The notes beneath the pieces are model-generated. The model was not told where the DNA came from. It was given only the letters and a program-made list of their open reading frames with translations, and made no database searches. The position numbers were made by a program, and so were the translations under genes. From JAAZNO01 sp012798275 (GTDB lineage Bacteria; Chloroflexota; Anaerolineae; B4-G1; SLSP01), in contig DAOPQD010000053.1 in NCBI GenBank assembly GCA_035347995.1, positions 1-22,515 of the forward strand: a stretch of DNA of 22,515 bases. The letters run 5' to 3'. Shown one piece after another: positions 1-6,790 of the stretch (its first letter is position 1; every line of letters starts with the position of its first letter).

Positions 1-58
1 TGGTATTAGTATACTTTACCCTTATCTATGTGTCCATTTTTTCGGGGCAAGACCAGTT

Positions 59-136
59 GGGGAGGGGCAAAAGCTAGAGCTCATAAAGGTTTATCCATCG
101 CCGTCAAGCTACCTGACGCCAGGCTGAACAATTACC
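59..136 (+). repeat. 78-bp dispersed repeat, copy 1 (inverted relative to 6021-6098)
   Basis: Aligned without gaps against the reverse complement of 6021-6098, this segment shows 6 mismatches in 78 positions. It lies between the window start and the uvrA promoter. Similarity fades on both sides, so the unit is close to these limits. It contains no convincing gene; the short reading frames across it are not conserved in context. It is probably a dispersed intergenic element rather than a gene remnant. Confidence 0.85.
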
Positions 137-227
137 TTCTACGTTATTCATTCTACCACAGAACCAGAGTTTGCTCGATGAAGAGCGCCTTGCGACGATA
201 CAGCATGACAACTTTTGAGATTCTTTG

Positions 228-236
228 TGGTATAAT
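228..236 (+). promoter_or_regulatory. extended -10 promoter for uvrA
   Basis: A consensus TATAAT at 231-236 is preceded by TGG at 228-230, the extended -10 configuration that can work without a good -35 box. No well-spaced -35 is visible; ATGACA at 205-210 is 20 nt away. Initiation near 243 would give a 5' leader of about 30 nt. No LexA-type operator was recognised. Confidence 0.7.
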
Positions 237-272
237 AGGGATGATAGAACTTCTGTTCTAAAAAGGATCACC

Positions 273-3155
273 ATGGAACCCAATGAGATTATCATCCGTG
301 GCGCGCAGCAGCACAACCTCAAGCACCTGGACGTGCGGATTCCGCGCAACAGTCTGGTGGTGCTGACTGGCGTGAGCGGCAGCGGCAAATCCTCTCTGGC
401 TTTTGACACAATCTACGCTGAGGGGCAACGGCGGTATGTGGAGAGTCTCTCCTCGTATGCGCGGCAGTTCCTGGGGCAGATGGAGAAGCCTCGCGTGGAC
501 TTCATCGGCGGCCTGAGCCCCGCCATCGCCATCGAGCAGAAGGCGGTGAGCAAGAATCCCCGCTCGACGGTGGGCACGGTCACGGAGGTGCTGGATTACC
601 TGCGCGTGCTGTTCGCGCGGGTGGGAGAGGCGCATTGTCCGACGTGCGGACGACCGGTTCACGCGCAGAGCGCGCAGCAGATCGCCGATCAGATCGCCGC
701 GCTGCCTGCCGGAACGCGCTTTCAGCTTCTCGCCCCCGTGGTGCAGAAGCGCAAGGGGACGCACGCCGACGTGCTGGAGCAAGCGCGTCTGGCGGGGTAC
801 ACTCGTGCTCGCGTGGACGGGGTCCCGGTGGAGCTCAGCGCCTCCATCAAACTGGCGAAGACGAAAAGCCATACCGTGGAGCTTATCGTGGATCGCCTGG
901 AGCTCCCCGAAGCGCCTGGCACCGACTTTCACACGCGGTTGCTGGATTCCGTGGAGACGGCCTTGCGCGCTGCGGAAGGGGTGTTGGTCGTGGACGTGGT
1001 CGGCGGAGAGGAGCTGCTCTTCAGCGAGCAGCACGCCTGCGCCCATTGTGGGATCAGCTTCCCGGAGCTGACCCCGGCGCTGTTCAGCTTCAACTCGCCT
1101 GCGGGAATGTGCCCGGAGTGTAACGGCCTGGGGACGCAGCTGGAAGTGGATCCAGCGCTCATCCTCCATGATCCGACCCTCTCGCTGCTGGACGGCGCGC
1201 TGCGCTGGTATGGCGAGCTCCGCAAGAAACAACGCAGCTGGACTCTGCGGGAGCTGGAGGCGATCGCCCGGCATTACGGCGTGAGCCTGGAGACCCCCTG
1301 GCAGGAGCTGCCCGAGGAGTTCCGTCACACCTTGCTGTACGGGTCTGGCAAGGAGCGGATCAACTTCAAATATGAAGGGGACCGCGACAACGTGACCTGG
1401 TCCGGCGAGATGCAGCGGCCCTTCGAGGGGATCGTCGCCTGCATCCGGCGGCGTTTCCGTCAGACGAAGTCCGAGTACACGCAGCGGTGGTATCTCAGTT
1501 TTATGAGCGAGCAGCCCTGTCCGGCCTGTCAGGGCGCGCGGCTGCGGCCCGAAGCACGTGGTGTCACCGTCGGCGGGCTAACTTTGCTGGAGGTGGGGCG
1601 GATGACGATTGACGCCGCCCATGCCTGGATCGCGTCGCTGGGAGGGACTTTTGACGCTGAGCAGCTGGAGATCGCCGGCGAGGTGCTCAAGGAGATCCGC
1701 GATCGCCTGCAGTTCATGCTCAACGTGGGGCTGCACTATCTCACGTTGGATCGTCCGGCGCCCTCGCTTTCCGGCGGCGAGGGGCAACGCATCCGCCTGG
1801 CGAGTCAGATCGGCTGTGGACTGGTGGGCGTGCTCTATATCCTCGACGAGCCGAGTATCGGTCTGCACGCCCGCGACAACCGCGCCCTGCTCGACACGTT
1901 GTTGCGCCTGCGGGACATGGGCAATACGGTGTTGGTGGTCGAGCACGATGAGGAAACCATGCGTCACGCGGATTGGATCGTGGATTTGGGGCCCGGCGCG
2001 GGCCTGCTCGGCGGCGAGGTGGTGGCTGCCGGCACGCCGCAGCAGATCATCGAAAATCCGCGCTCGCTGACGGGGCGCTATCTCAGCGGCCAGCTGGCCG
2101 TCGTCTCGCCGAATGGCGGACGCCGCGCGCCGCGGAACGGCAGCCTCGTGTTGCGGGGCGCGACGTTGCACAATCTCAAGAACGTGACGGCGCGTTTCCC
2201 GCTGGGCGTGCTCACCTGCGTCACCGGCGTGAGCGGCAGCGGCAAGAGCAGCCTCGTCGCGGAGACGTTGTATCCGGCGCTGGCGCGGACGCTCAATCGC
2301 GCGGAAACCCGTCCCGGCCCCTATGAGCGGCTGGAGGGGCTGGAGTACCTGGACAAGGTCATTGACATCACGCAAGATCCCATTGGACGTACGCCGCGCT
2401 CGAATCCGGCGACCTACGTGGGCGTCTTCGACGAAATCCGCCGCGTGTTTGCCGCGACGCCGGAAGCGAAGATGCGCGGCTACGGCAGTGGCCGTTTTAG
2501 CTTCAACGCGAAGGGCGGACGCTGCGAGGCCTGTAGAGGGCACGGGCAACGGCGGATTGAGATGCACTTTCTCGCGGACGTGTGGGTGACGTGCAAGGAG
2601 TGCCAGGGCACGCGCTATAACCGCGAGACCTTGCAGATTCGCTACAAGGGCAAGAACATCGCCGAGGTGCTGGACATGGACGTGCAGGAAGCGCTGGAGT
2701 TCTTTGCGGCGCATCCCAAGATTGCCCGGCAGCTCCAGACGTTGCACGAGGTGGGCCTGGATTACGTCAGGCTGGGGCAGGCAGCGACGACGCTCAGTGG
2801 CGGCGAGGCGCAGCGCGTCAAACTGGCGAAGGAGCTCAGCCGTGTGGCGACAGGACGCACCGTCTACATCCTCGATGAGCCGACAACGGGCCTGCATTTT
2901 GCCGACATCCAGAAGCTTCTCGACGTGCTGCATCGTCTCACCGCGGCGGGCAACACTGTCATCGTCATCGAGCACAACCTGGACGTGATCAAGACCGCCG
3001 ATTGGGTCATAGACCTGGGCCCGGAGGGAGGCGAGGCTGGCGGCTACATCATCGCGGAGGGCGCGCCGGAAGCCGTGGCGCAGGTCGAGGCGAGTTACAC
3101 CGGGCAATTCCTGCGACGGGTGTTGGAAGCTCCCGCAGGCGGCCGTCGGAGTTGA
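273..3155 (+). CDS. uvrA: UvrA, excinuclease ABC subunit A
   Basis: DNA-damage recognition ATPase of nucleotide excision repair; in the known pathway the UvrA dimer loads UvrB on lesions in the cytoplasm. The start at 273 is chosen because AAGGA at 263-267 lies 5 nt upstream and the family N-terminus begins there; an in-frame start at 225 would add 16 unrelated residues and overlap the promoter. The protein is 960 residues, close to the usual 940. Two ABC ATPase modules are visible: Walker A GVSGSGKSS near residues 33-41 and 652-660, and signature LSGGE motifs near 499 and 841, each followed by a Walker B ILDEP. Zinc-binding cysteines are at 256/259/280/283 and 751/754/774/777, with further CxxC pairs at 122/125 and 416/419. 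No key residue is missing. Overlapping frames on both strands are shadows of this gene. Confidence 0.98.
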   Translation: MEPNEIIIRGAQQHNLKHLDVRIPRNSLVVLTGVSGSGKSSLAFDTIYAEGQRRYVESLSSYARQFLGQMEKPRVDFIGGLSPAIAIEQKAVSKNPRSTVGTVTEVLDYLRVLFARVGEAHCPTCGRPVHAQSAQQIADQIAALPAGTRFQLLAPVVQKRKGTHADVLEQARLAGYTRARVDGVPVELSASIKLAKTKSHTVELIVDRLELPEAPGTDFHTRLLDSVETALRAAEGVLVVDVVGGEELLFSEQHACAHCGISFPELTPALFSFNSPAGMCPECNGLGTQLEVDPALILHDPTLSLLDGALRWYGELRKKQRSWTLRELEAIARHYGVSLETPWQELPEEFRHTLLYGSGKERINFKYEGDRDNVTWSGEMQRPFEGIVACIRRRFRQTKSEYTQRWYLSFMSEQPCPACQGARLRPEARGVTVGGLTLLEVGRMTIDAAHAWIASLGGTFDAEQLEIAGEVLKEIRDRLQFMLNVGLHYLTLDRPAPSLSGGEGQRIRLASQIGCGLVGVLYILDEPSIGLHARDNRALLDTLLRLRDMGNTVLVVEHDEETMRHADWIVDLGPGAGLLGGEVVAAGTPQQIIENPRSLTGRYLSGQLAVVSPNGGRRAPRNGSLVLRGATLHNLKNVTARFPLGVLTCVTGVSGSGKSSLVAETLYPALARTLNRAETRPGPYERLEGLEYLDKVIDITQDPIGRTPRSNPATYVGVFDEIRRVFAATPEAKMRGYGSGRFSFNAKGGRCEACRGHGQRRIEMHFLADVWVTCKECQGTRYNRETLQIRYKGKNIAEVLDMDVQEALEFFAAHPKIARQLQTLHEVGLDYVRLGQAATTLSGGEAQRVKLAKELSRVATGRTVYILDEPTTGLHFADIQKLLDVLHRLTAAGNTVIVIEHNLDVIKTADWVIDLGPEGGEAGGYIIAEGAPEAVAQVEASYTGQFLRRVLEAPAGGRRS

Positions 3156-3186
3156 ACGTTTGAGTTCCGCTCCTGAGCCGCAGGGG

Positions 3187-3192
3187 TATAAT
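3187..3192 (+). promoter_or_regulatory. -10 element upstream of the small lipoprotein gene
   Basis: A perfect TATAAT sits 31 bp after the uvrA stop and 60 bp before the next start codon. A weak -35, TTCCGC at 3165-3170, is 16 nt upstream. This suggests the lipoprotein gene can be transcribed apart from uvrA. Confidence 0.5.
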
Positions 3193-3251
3193 GTGAGAGC
3201 GTTTCCGTGCAGTGATGGCACTCGTCCTACGTCTGGAACATGAGGTGTGAC

Positions 3252-3698
3252 ATGAAAAAAAGGCTGTTTTGGGGATCGGTCGTGCTATGGTTGGTGCTGC
3301 TCCTTTCCGCTTGCGGCGGGCAGGCGAAGCCGCAGACGCTCTCTGGAGATGCGCGGGATGCCGTGCTGGCGTACAGCGAGGACATGACGGACAACTTGCT
3401 CACCGGGCTGAGTGAGGGGGATTACGCGGCCTTCTCACGAGATTTCACGGAGCAGATGGCAACGTCGCTTTCTGAAGCGAAATTTCCCGAGCTGACGCTG
3501 CAGATCATCGGCAAGCTGGGCGCCTACGTCTCCCGCGAAGTTCAAAGCGTGGAGCAAGTGGATGAGTTCGTCACGGTGACCTATGCTGCCAAATTCGAGC
3601 AGGACGATCCCGTGACTGTGCGCGTGGTGTTCGAGGCCGCTGAGCCGCACCGGGTCACCGGCTTGTGGTTTGATTCGGCGAAGCTGCGCCAGCAATAA
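3252..3698 (+). CDS. small DUF3887-like lipoprotein
   Basis: A 148-residue secreted lipoprotein of unknown function. The start at 3252 gives a typical signal: MKKR, a hydrophobic core, and lipobox LSAC with the lipidated cysteine at residue 21. GAGGTG at 3242-3247 serves as ribosome binding site; the in-frame ATG at 3240 would overlap it. Residues about 35-145 look like a DUF3887 domain, the NTF2-like fold often found as a lipoprotein in Firmicutes and Chloroflexi: a helical start with GDYAAFSRDF, then a KLG turn and beta strands ending in VTGLWF. No enzyme active site is evident. Its own -10 box lies upstream, and a weak hairpin follows the stop. The family assignment is by resemblance and the function is unknown. 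Confidence 0.8.
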   Translation: MKKRLFWGSVVLWLVLLLSACGGQAKPQTLSGDARDAVLAYSEDMTDNLLTGLSEGDYAAFSRDFTEQMATSLSEAKFPELTLQIIGKLGAYVSREVQSVEQVDEFVTVTYAAKFEQDDPVTVRVVFEAAEPHRVTGLWFDSAKLRQQ

Positions 3699-3711
3699 GC
3701 GCGTTTCTTTC

Positions 3712-3733
3712 CGCTCCTGGGAGCGAGGCCTTT
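3712..3733 (+). terminator. weak candidate terminator after the lipoprotein gene
   Basis: CGCTCC at 3712-3717 pairs with GGAGCG at 3720-3725, but the formal loop is only 2 nt, and the T-run TTTT at 3731-3734 begins 5 nt after the stem. It is positioned correctly, 14 nt after the stop codon, but short and imperfect. Confidence 0.3.
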
Positions 3734-3871
3734 TGAGATTGCGTCATTGAGGGCCTGCGGGAACGGCTTGGGGGTCAGTTCATCTGTGTGACCCCCGGCA
3801 GAAATCGGGGGCCGCATGGGTGCTGTCGGGCTCATCGAAGAGGTGGCGCCCGATTGAAGGGGGAGAAGCCC

Positions 3872-4684
3872 ATGCCTGAATTACCGGAGATCGCCATTTT
3901 CGCCCGCGATATGCAAAAAGAACTGTCCGGTAGGACGTTCGTGGAGGTGGAGGTGCTGCAGCCCAAGTGCCTGAATCTGCCGCCGGAGGACTTTCGGGCC
4001 GCGCTTGCGGGTGCCACAATTCAGGACGTCACCGCGCACGGCAAGTGGCTGCAGCTCCAGACGACGCAGGGCTGGTTGCTGCTCAATCTGGGGATGGGCG
4101 GGGAAATCCTGCTGACCGATCGGCAGCATCTTCCAGACAAGTATCGGCTGATCTTCGACCTGCTGGACGGCGCGGCTCTGGCGGTCAACTTTTGGTGGTT
4201 TGGATTTGCCCATTTCGTGGCGCACCCGCGCGAACATCCGATGGTCGGGAAACTCGGCCCGCACGTCCTGGCCCTCTCGCTCGACGAATTCCGCGCGTTG
4301 CTGGCCGGGCGGCGTGGAATGATCAAGACCTTCCTGTTGGATCAGGAGCGGATTGCGGGTGTCGGCAATGTCTACGTTCAGGATCCGCTGTTCAAGGCGG
4401 GCATCCATCCCCTGCGCGCCATCCCGACCCTCACGGACGCGGAGATTGCGGCGTTGTGGGCGGCGCTTCACGAGACGCTTCAGGAGAGCATCGCTGAGGG
4501 CGGTGCTCCCTTCGAGTTGAACCTGTATGGGCAGAAAGGCGGTTGGAGTGCCAGGTTCCTGGTCGGCTATCGGGAGGGGCAGGCCTGCCCTGTGTGCGGG
4601 ACGACGATCGAGAAGATCAAGACGGGCAGCACCAGCAGCTACATCTGCCCGCGATGTCAGCCGTGGAAGGGGCGCATCGCATGA
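3872..4684 (+). CDS. formamidopyrimidine-DNA glycosylase (Fpg/Nei) family protein
   Basis: Base-excision repair glycosylase/AP lyase family, 270 residues (Fpg is about 270). The start at 3872 is set by the family's invariant MPELPE: Pro2 is the Schiff-base nucleophile after Met removal, and Glu3 is catalytic. AAGGGGGAG at 3857-3865 is a strong ribosome binding site. Lys58 corresponds to the conserved E. coli Lys57, and LGMGG holds the intercalating Met75. The helix-two-turn-helix core is GVGNVYVQDPLFKAGIHP. The C-terminal zinc finger is C239-x2-C242-x16-C259-x2-C262. The usual DPRRFG loop, which supplies the Arg and Phe inserted opposite the lesion, reads NFWWFG at 106-111, so lesion preference may differ from 8-oxoguanine. 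The exact substrate (Fpg versus Nei-like) is therefore left open. It lies between a lipoprotein and an aldo/keto reductase with about 100 bp to the latter. Confidence 0.9.
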   Translation: MPELPEIAIFARDMQKELSGRTFVEVEVLQPKCLNLPPEDFRAALAGATIQDVTAHGKWLQLQTTQGWLLLNLGMGGEILLTDRQHLPDKYRLIFDLLDGAALAVNFWWFGFAHFVAHPREHPMVGKLGPHVLALSLDEFRALLAGRRGMIKTFLLDQERIAGVGNVYVQDPLFKAGIHPLRAIPTLTDAEIAALWAALHETLQESIAEGGAPFELNLYGQKGGWSARFLVGYREGQACPVCGTTIEKIKTGSTSSYICPRCQPWKGRIA

Positions 4685-4787
4685 TGGGGGGTGGCCTGGC
4701 GTCTGTGGAGTTCATGGGTCGCGCCCGGCCTGCCTCACGGGGCTATGAAGCGCGTTGCTGAAAATATCAAACTATGAGGAGATTACG

Positions 4788-5759
4788 ATGCAATACACAC
4801 ATTTGGGACGAACGGGGTTGTTGGTGAGCCGGCTTTGCCTGGGCACCATGAATTTCGGGCCGTTGACGACGGAAGAGGACAGTTTTGTCATCATGGATCG
4901 CGCCCTGGAGTTGGGGATCAACTTCTTCGACACCGCCAATGTCTACGGCTGGAAGAAGGGCGAGGGGTGGACGGAGCAGATTTTGGGGCGGTGGTTCGCG
5001 CAAGGGGGCGGGCGTCGTGAGAAGGTCGTGCTGGCGACCAAGGTGTACAGCGTCATGGGCGATTGGCCCAACGAAAGCAAGCTGTCGGCCTATCACATTC
5101 GCCGCGCCTGTGAGGAAAGCCTCCGGCGGATGCGGACCGATCATATTGATCTGTACCAGATGCATCACGTAGATCGTGACACGCCCTGGGAGGAGATCTG
5201 GCAAGCGATGGAACAGCTGGTGCGCGAGGGCAAGGTGCTCTACGTGGGCAGCAGCAACTTCGCGGGTTGGCACATCGCTCAGGCGCAGTGTGAGGCGCAG
5301 CGGCGCCATTTCATGGGCCTGGTCAGTGAACAGAGCCTGTACAACCTCAATGCCCGCATGGTGGAGCTCGAGGTGATTCCGGCGTGCCAGCACTACGGCC
5401 TGGGGGTGATTCCCTGGAGCCCCCTTGCGGGGGGCTTGCTTGGCGGCGCTTTGCAAAAGATCGAGGCGGGACGTCGCGCTTCACCGCAGCTGCAGAAAGA
5501 GATCGAAGCGCACCGTCCCCAGCTGCTCGCTTACGAAGCGCTGTGCGCGGCTCTCGGCGAAGAGCCTGCTAACGTCGCGCTTGCGTGGCTGTTGCATAAT
5601 CCCGCGATCACCGGGCCCATCGTCGGGCCGCGGACTCTGGCGCAATTGGACGGAAGCCTGCGTGCCCTGGAGCTCAAATTGGATGAGGAGACCCTGGTCC
5701 GTTTGGATGAGATTTTCCCCGGCCCGGGCGGCCCGGCGCCAGAAGCCTATGCCTGGTAA
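4788..5759 (+). CDS. aldo/keto reductase
   Basis: NADPH-dependent oxidoreductase of the aldo/keto reductase superfamily with a TIM-barrel fold, 323 residues. The start at 4788 follows GAGGAG at 4776-4781 by 6 nt and begins at the family N-terminus MQYTHLGRTGLLVSRL. The full catalytic tetrad is visible: Asp48 and Tyr53 in FFDTANVYG, Lys85 in LATK, and His126 in QMHH. The end of the barrel has the cofactor-binding stretch GPIVGPRTLAQLDGSL. The sequence resembles the bacterial group related to YhdN and the potassium channel beta subunit, whose natural substrates are often unknown. A strong terminator follows the stop codon, so this is the last gene of the left block. The family is sure; the physiological substrate is not. 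Confidence 0.93.
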   Translation: MQYTHLGRTGLLVSRLCLGTMNFGPLTTEEDSFVIMDRALELGINFFDTANVYGWKKGEGWTEQILGRWFAQGGGRREKVVLATKVYSVMGDWPNESKLSAYHIRRACEESLRRMRTDHIDLYQMHHVDRDTPWEEIWQAMEQLVREGKVLYVGSSNFAGWHIAQAQCEAQRRHFMGLVSEQSLYNLNARMVELEVIPACQHYGLGVIPWSPLAGGLLGGALQKIEAGRRASPQLQKEIEAHRPQLLAYEALCAALGEEPANVALAWLLHNPAITGPIVGPRTLAQLDGSLRALELKLDEETLVRLDEIFPGPGGPAPEAYAW

Positions 5760-5773
5760 AGCGTCAGCACGTG

Positions 5774-5805
5774 AAAGGCGAGCCGCAGTCCGGGCTCGCC
5801 TTTTT
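5774..5805 (+). terminator. intrinsic terminator after the aldo/keto reductase
   Basis: AAAGGCGAGCC at 5774-5784 pairs perfectly with GGCTCGCCTTT at 5793-5803, with an 8-nt loop, followed directly by a T-run ending at 5805. It starts 14 nt after the stop codon. Confidence 0.9.
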
Positions 5806-5834
5806 GTTGCCTCGGTCTGCCATGGCGCTGATCA

Positions 5835-5863
5835 TTGTCAAATTCCGTATTCCGACGTAGAAT
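5835..5863 (+). promoter_or_regulatory. candidate sigma70-type promoter
   Basis: TTGTCA at 5835-5840 and TAGAAT at 5858-5863 are separated by 17 nt. It is the only well-spaced promoter I see between the terminator at 5805 and the gene at 6379. It would produce a structured leader of about 500 nt, or a separate small RNA. Confidence 0.45.
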
Positions 5864-5912
5864 CGTTTTGCTGTTCTATTCACTGGCTTCGATCCTTGAA
5901 GGGAATAAAAAT

Positions 5913-5957
5913 GTGAGTCGTGAGCGGAAGCTCGACAACTCTCTTCTCACGGCTCAC
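5913..5957 (+). repeat. GTGAGTC-type leader repeat forming an inverted repeat
   Basis: Two heptamers, GTGAGTC and GTGAGCG (5913-5926), start the element. The segment 5913-5924 pairs with CTCACGGCTCAC at 5946-5957 with one mismatch. It is followed by TTTCTATGTTCGAAGGAG at 5961-5978, a ribosome-binding-site-proximal motif found again at 6355-6372 and, less exactly, at 8037-8055. Confidence 0.6.
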
Positions 5958-5983
5958 TGATTTCTATGTTCGAAGGAGACGCC

Positions 5984-6076
5984 ATGTGCTGGCGCACATC
6001 ATCCAAAAATGAAAATGTGCGGTCATTGTTCAGCCTGGCGTCAGGTAGCTCGACGGCGATGGATGAACCTTTGTAA
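5984..6076 (+). CDS. possible 30-codon leader peptide
   Basis: A start codon 5 nt after AAGGAG (5973-5978) opens a 30-residue frame, beginning MCWRTSSKNENV and ending at TAA 6074-6076. Codons 10-12 (ENV) match those of another short frame at 7954 in the same register, and the DNA around both is alike. The second half runs through the 78-bp repeat, which argues against a real protein. It may be a translated leader or only part of the repeated element. Confidence 0.2.
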   Translation: MCWRTSSKNENVRSLFSLASGSSTAMDEPL

Positions 6077-6098
6077 GCTGTAGCTTTTGCCCCTCCCC
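6021..6098 (-). repeat. 78-bp dispersed repeat, copy 2 (inverted)
   Basis: The reverse complement matches 59-136 at 72 of 78 positions. Downstream on the + strand it runs into a third, imperfect hairpin (GGCGC/GCGCC flanked by CTCCCC/GGGGAG arms, about 6091-6126) and then the palindromes at 6139-6219, suggesting a composite element of about 200 bp. Confidence 0.85.
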
Positions 6099-6138
6099 GA
6101 TGGCGCAGGCGCCGTTGGGGAGGGGGAGAAAAAATAAG

Positions 6139-6177
6139 GGGGTTTTGCAGGCGGGCGTAGCCCGCCTGCAAAACCCC
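6139..6177. repeat. perfect 18-bp inverted repeat (hairpin)
   Basis: Positions 6139-6156 pair perfectly with 6160-6177 around the 3-nt loop GTA. The stem includes GCAGGCGGGC and its complement. No T-run follows on the + strand; on the - strand the hairpin is followed by CTTATTTTTT, so it could terminate transcripts coming from the right. Confidence 0.85.
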
Positions 6178-6189
6178 ACAAAAAAAGTT

Positions 6190-6219
6190 CCCCTGGCCCC
6201 CGCGCGCGGGGGCCAGGGG
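6190..6219. repeat. perfect 30-bp palindrome
   Basis: CCCCTGGCCCCC at 6190-6201 is mirrored by GGGGGCCAGGGG at 6208-6219 around the self-complementary centre GCGCGC. It is separated from the preceding hairpin by an A-rich spacer of 12 bp. Confidence 0.85.
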
Positions 6220-6314
6220 ATAGGGGGCAAAAGTTGATTCCCAATCTTCAGCAATCACCAGGAAATCTTGCGTTTTTTAGTCAATGGCGGTATCTTTGTC
6301 ACGCAAGTGATTTT

Positions 6315-6353
6315 TTCGCTGATTCGCTTTTTCGCTGACGGCTGACTCGCTGA
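6315..6353 (+). repeat. TTCGCTGA octamer array in the leader of the LsrG-like gene
   Basis: Octamers TTCGCTGA, TTCGCTTT and TTCGCTGA run in phase at 6315-6338, followed by a 7-nt variant and CTCGCTGA at 6346-6353. The array ends 12 nt before the AAGGAGG ribosome binding site of the gene at 6379 and has the same orientation as that gene. Confidence 0.7.
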
Positions 6354-6378
6354 TCTCTAGTTTCGAAGGAGGCCCCGT

Positions 6379-6684
6379 ATGTTGATCGTTCAGGTTCATG
6401 TGCATGTGAAGCCGGAATCCATCGCGGCCTTCAAAGCCGCGACGATCGAGAACGCCCGCAACAGTGTGCGGGAGCCGGGCATCGCCCGCTTCGACGTGAT
6501 CCAGCAAGAGGACGACCCGACACGTTTTGTGCTGGTCGAGGTCTACCGCACCGTTGAGGCGTCCGCCGCGCACAAACAGACGGCGCACTATGCCGCCTGG
6601 CGCGACGCGGTAGCGGACATGATGGCAGAACCGCGAAGCAGCGTCAAGTACACCAACATCTTTCCCGATGAGGCGGGTTGGTAG
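6379..6684 (+). CDS. LsrG/YgiN-like antibiotic biosynthesis monooxygenase (ABM) domain protein
   Basis: A 101-residue cytoplasmic protein with a single ABM fold (ferredoxin-like alpha/beta barrel, usually dimeric). The start at 6379 has AAGGAGG at 6366-6372, 6 nt upstream. It resembles LsrG more than quinol monooxygenases: ARFDVIQQEDDPTRFVLVEVY, then HKQTAHYAAWRDAV, and a C-terminal NIFP match the LsrG pattern RFDVLQ...HKTTPHY...LFNGLMP. LsrG acts on the phosphorylated AI-2 signal, but no other lsr gene is present, so a role in quorum-signal breakdown is not supported. The next gene, 106 bp downstream and in the same direction, is an iron-type alcohol dehydrogenase, suggesting a shared role with a small carbonyl compound. 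The family is well supported; the function is open. Confidence 0.85.
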   Translation: MLIVQVHVHVKPESIAAFKAATIENARNSVREPGIARFDVIQQEDDPTRFVLVEVYRTVEASAAHKQTAHYAAWRDAVADMMAEPRSSVKYTNIFPDEAGW

Positions 6685-6690
6685 GGGAAT

Positions 6691-6778
6691 GTGCGAACGT
6701 GTAAAGGTGCGAAGGTGCGAGCGTGCGAACGTGAGTGACTTGCTGATTCGCTCATTCGCTGACCGCTGACTTTCTGAT
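6691..6778 (+). repeat. two consecutive octamer arrays (GTGCGAAC type, then TTCGCTGA type)
   Basis: Six 8-nt units starting with GTG (GTGCGAAC, GTGTAAAG, GTGCGAAG and variants) fill 6691-6738 in exact phase. They are followed by units close to TTCGCTGA at 6739-6778. Together they take up nearly all the space between two genes and stop just before the purine-rich ribosome binding site of the dehydrogenase at 6791. Confidence 0.8.
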
Positions 6779-6790
6779 AAGGGGGGGATC

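Larger units (their letters stand above)
5806..6378. other. long intergenic region rich in repeats and hairpins
   Basis: No protein gene of normal size is supported here. From left to right it holds a candidate promoter (5835-5863), a GTGAG-type hairpin leader, a possible 30-codon reading frame, the inverted 78-bp repeat, two strong palindromes and an octamer array abutting the ribosome binding site of the next gene. The minus-strand frames through it are translations of repeats. Confidence 0.75.

Noticed and set aside
1578..3221. A 547-codon minus-strand frame opposite uvrA
   Set aside because: Shadow of uvrA; no ribosome binding site or family similarity, and Arg/His/Gln-rich as expected of an antisense frame.
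3792..3811. CCCCCG/CGGGGG hairpin before the fpg-family gene as a terminator or riboswitch
   Set aside because: Only 6 bp with an 8-nt loop and no T-run or further conserved structure; no ligand-binding fold recognised.
59..6098. A composite transposon bounded by the 78-bp inverted repeats
   Set aside because: No transposase or target duplication is visible; the repeats are internal to non-coding DNA and fit a dispersed element better.
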